This document shows, one piece after another, positions 7,876-14,262 of a stretch of 16,459 nt of DNA. A program made the position numbers and the translations under genes. How positions within the stretch are numbered: the first letter of the stretch is position 1; the number at the start of each line of letters is the position of its first letter. Source of the DNA: Coriobacteriia bacterium (GTDB lineage Bacteria; Actinomycetota; Coriobacteriia; Anaerosomatales; SLCP01). The stretch is taken from positions 1 through 16,459 of the forward strand of contig SLCP01000088.1 of the NCBI GenBank assembly GCA_007125735.1. The letters run 5' to 3'. The notes beneath the pieces were generated by a model, which was given only the letters and a program-made list of their open reading frames with translations, was not told where the DNA came from and did not search any database.

Positions 7876-9120
7876 GTGGCCGAGGCCCCCCGCATCGAGA
7901 ACATCCCCCGCACCATCTGGTGGGAGGACGGTGCGGTCCATCTCGTCGACCAGACGCGCCTCCCGCTCGTGGGCGACCTGCTCGTGTGCAACACCTACGA
8001 GGGCGTGTGCACCGCGATCCGCACGCTTGCGGTGCGCGGCGCGCCCGCGCTCGGCGTGGCTGCCGCCCTCGGCGTGGCGCTCTGGGTCGTGACCGAGGCC
8101 GACGACATCGCCACCGTCGACGAGTTCCTCGGCCAGCTCGATCGCGTGGCCGATGAGATCACCGCAACCCGGCCCACCGCCGTGAACCTCTTCTGGGGTG
8201 CCGAGCGCATCAAGGCGGTGGCGCGCGACAACGCCGACCTGCCCCTCGGCGACCTCAAAGAGCTCGTGGTGGCCGAGGCACTCGCCATGCAAGCCGAGGA
8301 CGAGGAGCGCAACCGCGCGATCGGCGAGCACGGCGCCGCGCTCATCGAGCCCGATTCGCGGATACTGACGCACTGCAACGCCGGCTCGCTCGCGACGGCG
8401 TACTTCGGCACCGCGCTCGGCGTGATCTTCACCGCCGCGGCTCAGGGCAAGGTCGCAGGCGTGTGGGTCGACGAGACGCGCCCGGTTCTGCAGGGTGCGC
8501 GCCTCACGGCGTGGGAGCTCCGCATGGCCGGCATCCCGCACACGCTCATCACCGACAACATGGCGGCGAGCATCATGCGCGCCGGACTCGTCGACGCGGT
8601 GGTGGTGGGGGCGGACCGCATCGCCGCCAACGGCGACGTCGCCAACAAGATCGGGACGTACGGACTCGCGGTGCTCGCCAAGGAGCACGGGATCCCGTTC
8701 TACGTCGCGGCTCCGACTTCCACGGTGGACCTGACGCTTGAGAGTGGCGACGGGATCGTCATCGAGGAGCGCGACCCGCGCGAGGTCACTGGCTTCACGG
8801 TGGCCGGCACCTTCGAGCCCGACTCGCCCACCGCGGCCCGCGCGTTCGATGCGCTCACCGAGGCGGGAGCGTACGCGGTCCCCGTCGCCAAAGGCCACGA
8901 ACTGCAGATCTCGCGCAAGGGTGGAGGGTACCACTTCGACGGCTGGTTCCGTATGGCGCCGCCCGGCGTGCCCGTCTACAACCCGGCGTTCGACGTGACA
9001 CCGGCCGCCTACGTGACCGCCATCGTCACCGAGTGCGGCGTCGCGCACCCCGACTACGCCGCCTCACTCGCCGCGACGTGCGCCGGTGCCGGAGGACTCG
9101 ACGAGATCCGCCGAGGGTAG
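7876..9120 (+). CDS. mtnA: S-methyl-5-thioribose-1-phosphate isomerase, with insertion
   Basis: A 414-residue member of the MtnA/eIF2B-like isomerase family, which converts 5-methylthioribose-1-phosphate to the ribulose form in methionine salvage. In some bacteria it also acts on 5-deoxyribose-1-phosphate. Signatures are TLAVRGAPALGVAAALG, RPTAVNLFWG, THCNAGSLAT with catalytic Cys167, VDETRPVLQGARLTAWEL, ITDNMAAS, GADRIAANGDVANKIGTY with Asp247, and PGVPVYNPAFDVTP. Cys167 and Asp247 correspond to Bacillus Cys160 and Asp240. Canonical MtnA is about 345-355 residues. Here about 50 extra residues (about 306-363, containing AKGHELQ and FDGWFRMAPP) sit just before PGVPVYNPAFDVTP. The GTG start directly abuts the ahcY stop, with AGGAGGGG at 7859-7866 inside ahcY as the ribosome site, so the two genes are tightly linked. 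Confidence 0.92.
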   Translation: MAEAPRIENIPRTIWWEDGAVHLVDQTRLPLVGDLLVCNTYEGVCTAIRTLAVRGAPALGVAAALGVALWVVTEADDIATVDEFLGQLDRVADEITATRPTAVNLFWGAERIKAVARDNADLPLGDLKELVVAEALAMQAEDEERNRAIGEHGAALIEPDSRILTHCNAGSLATAYFGTALGVIFTAAAQGKVAGVWVDETRPVLQGARLTAWELRMAGIPHTLITDNMAASIMRAGLVDAVVVGADRIAANGDVANKIGTYGLAVLAKEHGIPFYVAAPTSTVDLTLESGDGIVIEERDPREVTGFTVAGTFEPDSPTAARAFDALTEAGAYAVPVAKGHELQISRKGGGYHFDGWFRMAPPGVPVYNPAFDVTPAAYVTAIVTECGVAHPDYAASLAATCAGAGGLDEIRRG

Positions 9121-9129
9121 TGCGCGGCC

Positions 9130-10044
9130 GTGGACGTCGTCGAACTCGCAACGACGGTCGCCACGCTGCTCGCGCTCGTCGCGGTCGGCTGGGCGTTGCG
9201 GGCCACGCGCATTCTTGCCGCCGAGGACGCGCGCCCCATCCACACCGTCATCATCTACGTGGGACTGCCGGCACTCGTCTTCCAGTCGGTGCACGGCGCC
9301 GAGCTCGGCCCTGAGCTCGCGACCATCGCACTCATCGCCTGGATCGCCTTCGCCGTCTCGGCTGTCGCAGCGTGGGGGCTCGCCCGCGCACTTCGCCTGC
9401 CGAGGAGGATCGCCGGCGGCCTCATCGTTTTCGGCGCCCTCGGCAACACCGGCTACATCGGCTACCCGGTCTCTCAGGCGCTCCTCGGCGATACCGGGCT
9501 CGTGCGCGCCATCTTCTACGACATCTTCGGCACGGTAGGCGCGCTCCTGTTCGTGGGGGTCTACATCGCCGCTCGGTACGGCTCGGCGGGCGGGCCGGCT
9601 CCCAATCCGCTGCGCGAGGTGCTCACGTTCCCGGCGGTCATCGCGCTTGCGGTGGCGTTCGCGGCGCGTCCGCTGGCGGTTCCGAGCGCGGTAAGCGCTG
9701 GTTTAGACGCGCTCGCTAGTATCGTGGTGCCGCTCATCATGGTGTCGGTGGGACTCAGCCTCAAGCTCGAGCGCCTGACGTCGCACAAGCGAGCGCTCGC
9801 CTCGATGGTCGCGGTGAAGCTCGTGCTCTCGCCGCTCGTCGCGCTCGCGGTCGGCCCGCTCCTCCTCGCGGATCCCGACGCGGTGCGGCTCGTCGTGCTC
9901 GAGGCGGGCATGCCGATCATGATGTTGTCGATCGTCTTCGGGACGCGCTTCGGGCTCGATACGGAGTTCCTGGCCTCGGCGGTGCTCGTGACGACCGCGC
10001 TCTCGGTCGCCACCATCCCGCTCATGCAGATGCTCGTCGTCTGA
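9130..10044 (+). CDS. AEC-family (auxin efflux carrier-like) transporter
   Basis: A 304-residue, highly hydrophobic protein with about ten membrane helices, including ATLLALVAVGWALRATRIL at the N-terminus, a cytoplasmic RALRLPRR loop, GALGNTGYIGYPVSQALLG, and a second half with VVPLIMVSVGLSLKLERL and AGMPIMMLSIVFGTRFGLD. The conserved GNTGYIGYPV and MPIMMLS segments are characteristic of the bacterial AEC family, whose members move organic anions such as malonate or malate or related small molecules by secondary transport. The GTG start lies 9 nt after the mtnA stop, with GAGGGTAG spanning that stop as the probable ribosome site. Co-transcription with ahcY and mtnA suggests a substrate linked to nucleoside or methylthio-sugar salvage, but nothing in the sequence identifies it. 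Confidence 0.86.
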   Translation: MDVVELATTVATLLALVAVGWALRATRILAAEDARPIHTVIIYVGLPALVFQSVHGAELGPELATIALIAWIAFAVSAVAAWGLARALRLPRRIAGGLIVFGALGNTGYIGYPVSQALLGDTGLVRAIFYDIFGTVGALLFVGVYIAARYGSAGGPAPNPLREVLTFPAVIALAVAFAARPLAVPSAVSAGLDALASIVVPLIMVSVGLSLKLERLTSHKRALASMVAVKLVLSPLVALAVGPLLLADPDAVRLVVLEAGMPIMMLSIVFGTRFGLDTEFLASAVLVTTALSVATIPLMQMLVV

Positions 10045-10078
10045 GGTCGCGCCCCGCTTGTGGCGGGGGGAGAGGGCC

Positions 10079-10756
10079 GTGGACCTGCTCGCATGCGTGC
10101 TCGAACTGCTCGCTCCCACGCGGTGCGCCGGATGCGATCTGCCCGGCGCCATCCTTTGCGACGCGTGCCGGGACGTGCTGCCGCGTATCGAGCGTGCGGG
10201 CGCGTGCCCCCGGTGCGGGGCGCCCTACGGGCATCTCGTGTGCACGGAGTGCTGGCAGAGCGAGCCCGCGTTCTCCGCCACGGTGTGCGTGGGCTCGCTT
10301 GTGCCGCCACTCGCCCGATGCGTCACCCTCTACAAGGACTCGGGTGAGCGCAGACTCGGACCGGTCCTCGGCGCGCTCCTCGCCGGGACGGCCGCCGAGT
10401 GGGCGGGGTGGCCTGACGCGGTGGTGCCGGTCCCCGCGTCGGCCGCGTCGCTCAGGCGTCGGGGGTTCGACCACACGCGGCTCGTGGCAGAAGAGGTGGC
10501 TCGGGCGTTCGGGGTGCCCGTGCTCGATGCGCTCGCGGTAAGCGGCGCCCGCGACCAGCGACTCCTCGGCAGGGCGGAGCGGGCGCGCAACGTCGCCGAC
10601 GTGTTCGCTCTCGTGAGCGGGGTCCGCGCTCCCGCACACGTGCTCCTCGTCGACGACGTCGTGACCACCGGCGCGACGGTCGACTCCGCAGCAGGCACCC
10701 TCCTTGCCGCCGGGGCCGACGAAGTGAGGGTCGGGGCTGTCGCTCGCGCGTGGTAG
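10079..10756 (+). CDS. comF: ComF family protein (phosphoribosyltransferase fold)
   Basis: A 225-residue ComF/ComFC protein. The N-terminus holds two zinc-binding cysteine sets: C16, C19, C27 and C30, then C43, C46, C55 and C58 (in ACPRCGAP and CTEC). The C-terminal PRTase-like domain has VVPVPASAASLRRRGFDHT, a QRLLGRAERARNV element and the PRPP-loop signature VLLVDDVVTTGATVDSAA at about 188-205. ComF acts on the cytoplasmic side of DNA uptake during natural transformation, with ComFA and DprA, and is also linked to DNA processing. The start is GTG 10079 behind the purine-rich GGGGGGAGAGGG at 10065-10076; a longer frame beginning with TTG at 10058 has no ribosome site. It is the last protein gene before the structured RNA, whose -10 element overlaps its stop codon. 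Confidence 0.9.
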   Translation: MDLLACVLELLAPTRCAGCDLPGAILCDACRDVLPRIERAGACPRCGAPYGHLVCTECWQSEPAFSATVCVGSLVPPLARCVTLYKDSGERRLGPVLGALLAGTAAEWAGWPDAVVPVPASAASLRRRGFDHTRLVAEEVARAFGVPVLDALAVSGARDQRLLGRAERARNVADVFALVSGVRAPAHVLLVDDVVTTGATVDSAAGTLLAAGADEVRVGAVARAW

Positions 10757-10759
10757 AAT
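10751..10759 (+). promoter_or_regulatory. Extended -10 promoter for the structured RNA
   Basis: TGGTAGAAT (TG at 10751-10752, hexamer TAGAAT at 10754-10759) is an extended -10 element overlapping the comF stop codon TAG at 10754-10756. A start 7 nt downstream of the hexamer falls at about 10766, exactly the first base of the perfect 12-bp stem that closes the RNA. No good -35 is visible; the area about 17 nt upstream reads TCGGGG. Confidence 0.6.
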
Positions 10760-10765
10760 ACGCCT

Positions 10766-10996
10766 GCTTTCACTCGGGTCTGTGGTTGCGGGCGCGCAAG
10801 CGCCCTAGTCCAAGGCAGGCGCGGCCGAAGGGACCCACGTAAGCCGGAGGTCAAACCTCCTGGTGAGCATGGCGCGCCTTAGGGGTAAGTCGTACCGTCC
10901 GCTCCGGCGGACGAGAGGGCTAGTAGTGAGATGACATCAAGCGACCGTCCCAGTACGCGAGTGTGGGGTCAAAGACCAGGTCAGCCGAGTGAAAGC
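10766..10996 (+). ncRNA. Structured noncoding RNA, candidate raiA-motif RNA
   Basis: About 231 nt with no plausible protein but dense secondary structure. GCTTTCACTCGG (10766-10777) is perfectly complementary to CCGAGTGAAAGC (10985-10996), closing the whole element. Inside are: GGGCGC/GCGCCC around a GCAA (GNRA) loop at 10790-10805; a two-part stem pairing 10812-10816 with 10876-10880 and 10819-10822 with 10872-10875 across an AG bulge; within it the hairpin GGAGGT/ACCTCC at 10846-10860; CGTCCGC/GCGGACG around a UCCG (UNCG-type) loop at 10896-10913; and GGTC/GACC at 10967-10977. Single-stranded stretches such as GGGGTAAGTCGTACC and GTAGTGAGATGACATCAAG look like motif-bearing joints. The known raiA-motif RNA of Firmicutes and Actinobacteria is of similar size and typically lies near comFC and raiA (hpf); here comF is directly upstream and hpf is about 4 kb downstream. 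The structured-RNA call is strong. The raiA identity is inferred from context, since I cannot run a covariance model. The alternative is a riboswitch-like leader for the downstream transporter. Confidence 0.72.
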
Positions 10997-11022
10997 GCCC
11001 ACGTCGAACAGGAGGACACCGC

Positions 11023-11841
11023 ATGCGTTTCCCGCACCTCGCCCGGATCGCGCTCGTCGCGCTCCTTGCACTGGCCGTCGCCGGATGTGGCCTGGCCGAG
11101 GAACCCGAGCCCGAGATCACACCGGCGCTCGAGCCGCCCGTCATCGGCGAGGAGGGGGTGTTGCGGGTCGGAGTCGACCTCGACCATCCGCCGTTCGGAG
11201 GCGTCGACAAGGGCCGTGAGGCGGGTATCGACGTCGACATCGCATCGGCGATAGCCAAGGAGCTCGGCCTCGAGGTAGAACTCGTCGAGGTGGAGTACGG
11301 CGGGGGAGCGGCGGCGCTCGATGCCGGTGTGGTCGACATCGTGATGTCGGCGACGCTTACCGAGGAGACCGTGGTGCAGATGTCGTTCGCCGGTTTCTAC
11401 GCGGCGAGCGGGCCGGCGCTGTTCTCCTCGGCGGAGACGACCGTCAGCCCCGACAGTCTCGGGGGACTCAGCATCGCGGTCCAGGAAGGCTCGGAGGCGT
11501 ACTGGAAGCTCGCGTACGACTTGGGTGAGGACCGCCTTACGATCACCGAGACCCTCCGGGAGGCGTTCGAGCTTCTCCAGGTCGACGAGATCGATGTCGT
11601 GGCAGGAGATGCGTTCGTCGGGGCCTACATGGTGCGCGACTTCGATGCCATCGCATTCTCTGCGCAGCTGGCGCCTGCGACGTCTCTGGGGGTCGCCGTC
11701 GCGCCCGACGCGACCGAACTGTCCGCTGCGATACGCGAAACGCTCGATGCTCTCGCAGCCGGGGGCGTGCTCGAAACCATCAGGGCCAAGTGGGTCGGTG
11801 ATCTTCCTGCACTGGAGGTCGCTACCGACGAAGATGCATAA
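11023..11841 (+). CDS. Divergent amino-acid-type ABC substrate-binding lipoprotein (SBP_bac_3)
   Basis: A 272-residue lipoprotein. A signal peptide ends in the lipobox LAVAGC, with Cys22 the lipidation site, followed by an acidic/proline linker. The mature part has the family-3 solute-binding order: VLRVGVDLDHPPFGG, then GIDVDIASAIAKELGL, VDIVMSATLTEE, a hinge region, SIAVQEGS, VVAGDAFVGAYM and a C-terminal GVLETIRAKWVGD. It differs from typical members at a key site: the arginine that holds the ligand alpha-carboxylate (TITxER in GlnH-type proteins) is Thr116 here (TLTEET), and the usual DFSDPY after it is SFAGFY. The Asp in AGDAF is kept. AGGAGG at 11010-11015, 7 nt before the ATG, is a strong ribosome site, and the structured RNA ends 26 nt upstream of the start. 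It may bind a non-amino-acid ligand or act as an accessory subunit of the adjacent importer. Confidence 0.84.
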   Translation: MRFPHLARIALVALLALAVAGCGLAEEPEPEITPALEPPVIGEEGVLRVGVDLDHPPFGGVDKGREAGIDVDIASAIAKELGLEVELVEVEYGGGAAALDAGVVDIVMSATLTEETVVQMSFAGFYAASGPALFSSAETTVSPDSLGGLSIAVQEGSEAYWKLAYDLGEDRLTITETLREAFELLQVDEIDVVAGDAFVGAYMVRDFDAIAFSAQLAPATSLGVAVAPDATELSAAIRETLDALAAGGVLETIRAKWVGDLPALEVATDEDA

Positions 11842-11926
11842 CTGGTAGCGATTAATGGATAGTGCAACATCTTCACAACAACTGGCGGTGTTTGGTGTAT
11901 CGTTTACAGGCGGTGTTCGTAGGGGT

Positions 11927-11944
11927 GCCTCCGTCATCGGGGGC
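11927..11944 (+). promoter_or_regulatory. Leader hairpin before the second binding-protein gene
   Basis: GCCTCCG (11927-11933) pairs with CGGGGGC (11938-11944), with one G-T wobble and a TCAT loop, about 26 nt before the start of the next gene. The 129-nt gap 11842-11970 is distinctly more AT-rich than its surroundings and probably contains a promoter. TTCACA at 11872-11877 with TGTATC at 11896-11901 (18-nt spacing) is the best but weak candidate. Confidence 0.3.
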
Positions 11945-11970
11945 GCGACCGTGGAGTCTTAGGAGGAGCG

Positions 11971-12792
11971 ATGAAGAAAGCTAGAACGCTGTTGATGCTT
12001 GCGCTGGCGCTCATGCTTGCGTTCGGAGTGATGGGCCTGGCCGGGTGCGGTACGGACGAGCCCGATGAGCCCGCCGAGCCCACCGAGCCCACCGAGTTCG
12101 AGTTCGACACGCTTGTCGAGGGCAGGCTGACCGTCGGTTCCGACACCGCGTACCCGCCCTTCGAGTTCATCGAGGATGGCGAGGTCATGGGCTTCGACGT
12201 CGACCTCGTCGCGGCAATCGCCGACCGCCTCGGTCTCGAGTACGAGTTCAGGACCTACAACTTCGACGCGCTGATCGTCGGCCTCCAGGGTGGTACCGAG
12301 TTCGACATGATCGCCTCGGCGATGACCATCACCGAGGAGCGCGCACAGCAGGTCGACTTCTCCGATCCGTACATCGATTCGAACCAGTCGCTCACCGTCC
12401 GTGCGGACAGCGACATCGAGACGCTGGCCGAGATGGAGGGCATGCGCATCGGCGTGCAGTCCGGTACGACCGGCGAGGAGTACACCCGCAACAACCTGCC
12501 TGAAGGCGCGACCGTCGTGCCGTTCGAGAACATCCTCCAGGCCATGCAGGCCCTGCAGGCGGGCGAGGTCGAGGGCGTTGTGAACGACCTGCCTATCTCC
12601 GCCGACATCGTGCTCGACGAGACCCGCGAGCTCATGATCGTCGAGGAGCTCCGCACCGACGAGCAGTACGGCTTCGCGTTCAACCAGGAGAACCCCGGCC
12701 TGCGTGACGCGGTGAACGCTGCGCTCGCCGAGATCAAGGCCGATGGCACCTACGACGACATCTACCGCAAGTGGTTCGGTGAGACTCCGTAG
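11971..12792 (+). CDS. Polar amino acid ABC transporter substrate-binding lipoprotein
   Basis: A 273-residue canonical family-3 solute-binding lipoprotein. The signal peptide carries the lipobox GLAGC (Cys26), followed by an acidic linker of TDEP/AEPTEPTE repeats. The ligand domain shows RLTVGSDTAYPPFEF, EVMGFDVDLVAAIADRLGL, FDALIVGLQGGTEFDMI, SAMTITEERAQQVDFSDPY with carboxylate-binding Arg124, IGVQSGTTGEEY, VNDLPISADIV with the amino-group aspartate, and GTYDDIYRKWFGE. It captures a polar amino acid outside the membrane and delivers it to the permease. AGGAGGAG at 11961-11968 is a very strong ribosome site. A perfect hairpin follows 35 nt after its stop. The precise amino acid cannot be told from sequence; glutamine, glutamate, cystine or arginine are all possible. 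Confidence 0.93.
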   Translation: MKKARTLLMLALALMLAFGVMGLAGCGTDEPDEPAEPTEPTEFEFDTLVEGRLTVGSDTAYPPFEFIEDGEVMGFDVDLVAAIADRLGLEYEFRTYNFDALIVGLQGGTEFDMIASAMTITEERAQQVDFSDPYIDSNQSLTVRADSDIETLAEMEGMRIGVQSGTTGEEYTRNNLPEGATVVPFENILQAMQALQAGEVEGVVNDLPISADIVLDETRELMIVEELRTDEQYGFAFNQENPGLRDAVNAALAEIKADGTYDDIYRKWFGETP

Positions 12793-12827
12793 GTTGGTTC
12801 CACCACGGTGATTCGTTTTATGCAATG

Positions 12828-12860
12828 ATACGGGGCGGAGTCAGCGACTCCGCCCCGTAT
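12828..12860 (+). terminator. Perfect 15-bp hairpin between binding-protein and permease genes
   Basis: ATACGGGGCGGAGTC (12828-12842) and GACTCCGCCCCGTAT (12846-12860) are exact reverse complements separated by AGC. No T-run follows (GCATGCG), so this could be a U-less actinobacterial-type terminator, a partial attenuator, or a 3' stabiliser protecting the abundant binding-protein mRNA. It sits before the preferred permease start. Confidence 0.65.
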
Positions 12861-12902
12861 GCATGCGTGACAGGTCCGCGATCGATGAAGGAATCCCTCA
12901 GG

Positions 12903-14252
12903 ATGTTCCGATACCGCACCGCCCGGCGCACGAGCCGCTTGCTCGTCGTGGTATTCGCTCTCCTGACGTTGTCTACCGCCTCAGTGGCCTTCGCCGATGT
13001 CGTGTCCGATCCCGACGTCACGTATATCCCGGTCACGGCGACCATCGATCGGGTCACGATCGAGTTCGAGGTCCCCGACGTAGCGCACGAGCCACCGGTC
13101 GCGCTCGTGCTCCGGTTTCCCGACGAGATGCGTGCCGATCGCCTTCGGGGAACGGACATCCGGGTCGTTGGCGAGGTGCGCCCGCCGGCCGTGTCTTCTA
13201 CCGCTGAGGGCGTCGTGCTCTCGTTCAACGTGGCCCCCGCGCCCGGTTCGGCGCTCACGATCAGGCTTGCCGGCCTGACGACTCCCGAAGAGCCCGGAGA
13301 CTACCCGGTCGAGGTCTTATGGGGGCCGAGGGGAGATGAGGTCGAGGTCGGCGAGTTCTCCATCGAGGCACCACAGCCGAACCTCATACAGGCAGGGCTC
13401 AGGGCGATGGAGGACGTAGCGTTTCTGCGGCAGTTCTTCTCGCCGACGATCATCTGGGGGGCGTTGCCGCTGCTGTGGCGCGGCTTCCAGGTTGCGGTAC
13501 TGATTCTCGCGGTCTCCTACACGTTCGGCATCCCGATAGGCTTGACGCTCGCCTTCATGAAGATGGCGCGCTTCAGGATCTTGAGGTGGCCGGCGACCGC
13601 ATTCATTGATGTCGTTCGCGGCACGCCGCTGCTCGTGCAGTTGTTGCTGGTGTACTTCGGCATCACGTTCGTTCCCGGTTGGTCGGAACTGATGAACGCG
13701 CTCGGGCCTCTGGCGACGTGGCAGATCTACGCGATCGATGCGACCCAGTTCTATCGAGCGTTTCTCGTACTGTCCTTCAACTCATCGGCGTACCTCGCAG
13801 AGATCTTCCGAGCCGGCATCCAGTCGATCCATAAGGGGCAGCTCGAAGCCGCCCGGTCGCTTGGCATGACGTGGCCCTCGTCGATGGCGTTCGTGATCAT
13901 CCCTCAGACGGTCCGCCGCATCCTGCCCACGATGATGAGCGAGTTCATCCTCCTGTTCAAAGACACCTCGATCCTGTTCGCCGTGGGCATCTTCGAACTC
14001 ACGCTGCAGGCGCGCACGATCCAGGCGGCCAAGTTCAACATGTCGCCTTACATCGCGGCGGCTGGCTTCTATCTCATGCTGACGATTCCCCTCGGCAGGT
14101 TCGTCGCCAATCTCGAGGAGCGGCTGTCGATCGCTGAAACGGGCAGAGGCAGAGCGGTCAAGAGGTCTTTGTTCGGCGGCAGGCTCTTCGGCACGGTGCG
14201 ACCTATCAACGGGCAGCAACCAGAGGACGAAGAGAGCAGCAATGACACGTAG
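12903..14252 (+). CDS. Polar amino acid ABC transporter permease with N-terminal extracytoplasmic domain
   Basis: About 449 residues, roughly twice the usual 215-250 of HisM/GlnP-type permeases. An N-terminal signal-like helix (LLVVVFALLTLSTASVAFA) is followed by a beta-rich domain (about 33-155) with alternating hydrophobic strands, ending in a LTIRLAGLTTPEEPGDYPVE pattern that resembles Ig-like modules of surface proteins. The permease domain starts near 180 and includes VVRGTPLLVQLLLVYFGI, SSAYLAEIFRAGIQSI and the EAA loop EAARSLGMTWPSSMAFVIIPQ (from Glu315), which contacts the ATPase. The protein ends in an acidic tail. A longer frame opens at ATG 12825, but its first codons lie in the perfect hairpin at 12828-12860. 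I prefer ATG 12903, with AAGGA upstream; ATG 12885 is also possible. Being the only permease gene here, it probably works as a homodimer. It overlaps or abuts the ATPase gene. Confidence 0.88.
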   Translation: MFRYRTARRTSRLLVVVFALLTLSTASVAFADVVSDPDVTYIPVTATIDRVTIEFEVPDVAHEPPVALVLRFPDEMRADRLRGTDIRVVGEVRPPAVSSTAEGVVLSFNVAPAPGSALTIRLAGLTTPEEPGDYPVEVLWGPRGDEVEVGEFSIEAPQPNLIQAGLRAMEDVAFLRQFFSPTIIWGALPLLWRGFQVAVLILAVSYTFGIPIGLTLAFMKMARFRILRWPATAFIDVVRGTPLLVQLLLVYFGITFVPGWSELMNALGPLATWQIYAIDATQFYRAFLVLSFNSSAYLAEIFRAGIQSIHKGQLEAARSLGMTWPSSMAFVIIPQTVRRILPTMMSEFILLFKDTSILFAVGIFELTLQARTIQAAKFNMSPYIAAAGFYLMLTIPLGRFVANLEERLSIAETGRGRAVKRSLFGGRLFGTVRPINGQQPEDEESSNDT

Positions 14253-14262
14253 CGGAGACGCG

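Noticed and set aside
7189..9048. A 619-residue open frame on the minus strand opposite ahcY and mtnA
   Set aside because: It spans the antisense of two well-supported enzymes and is rich in Arg/His/Asp/Gly without motifs, a shadow frame.
10871..10878. GGCGCGCC palindrome in the structured RNA as a protein-binding site
   Set aside because: The bases are better explained as the 3' side of an internal RNA stem pairing with 10812-10822.
10757..11022. SRP RNA, tmRNA, RNase P RNA, cobalamin or T-box leader as identity of the structured RNA
   Set aside because: I could not find the conserved core sequences of any of these in the region; size and neighbourhood fit the raiA-motif better.
12825..12902. 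Longer N-terminus for the ABC permease starting at ATG 12825
   Set aside because: The first codons fall inside the perfect 15-bp hairpin, no ribosome site precedes it, and the signal-peptide-like start fits ATG 12903 (or 12885).
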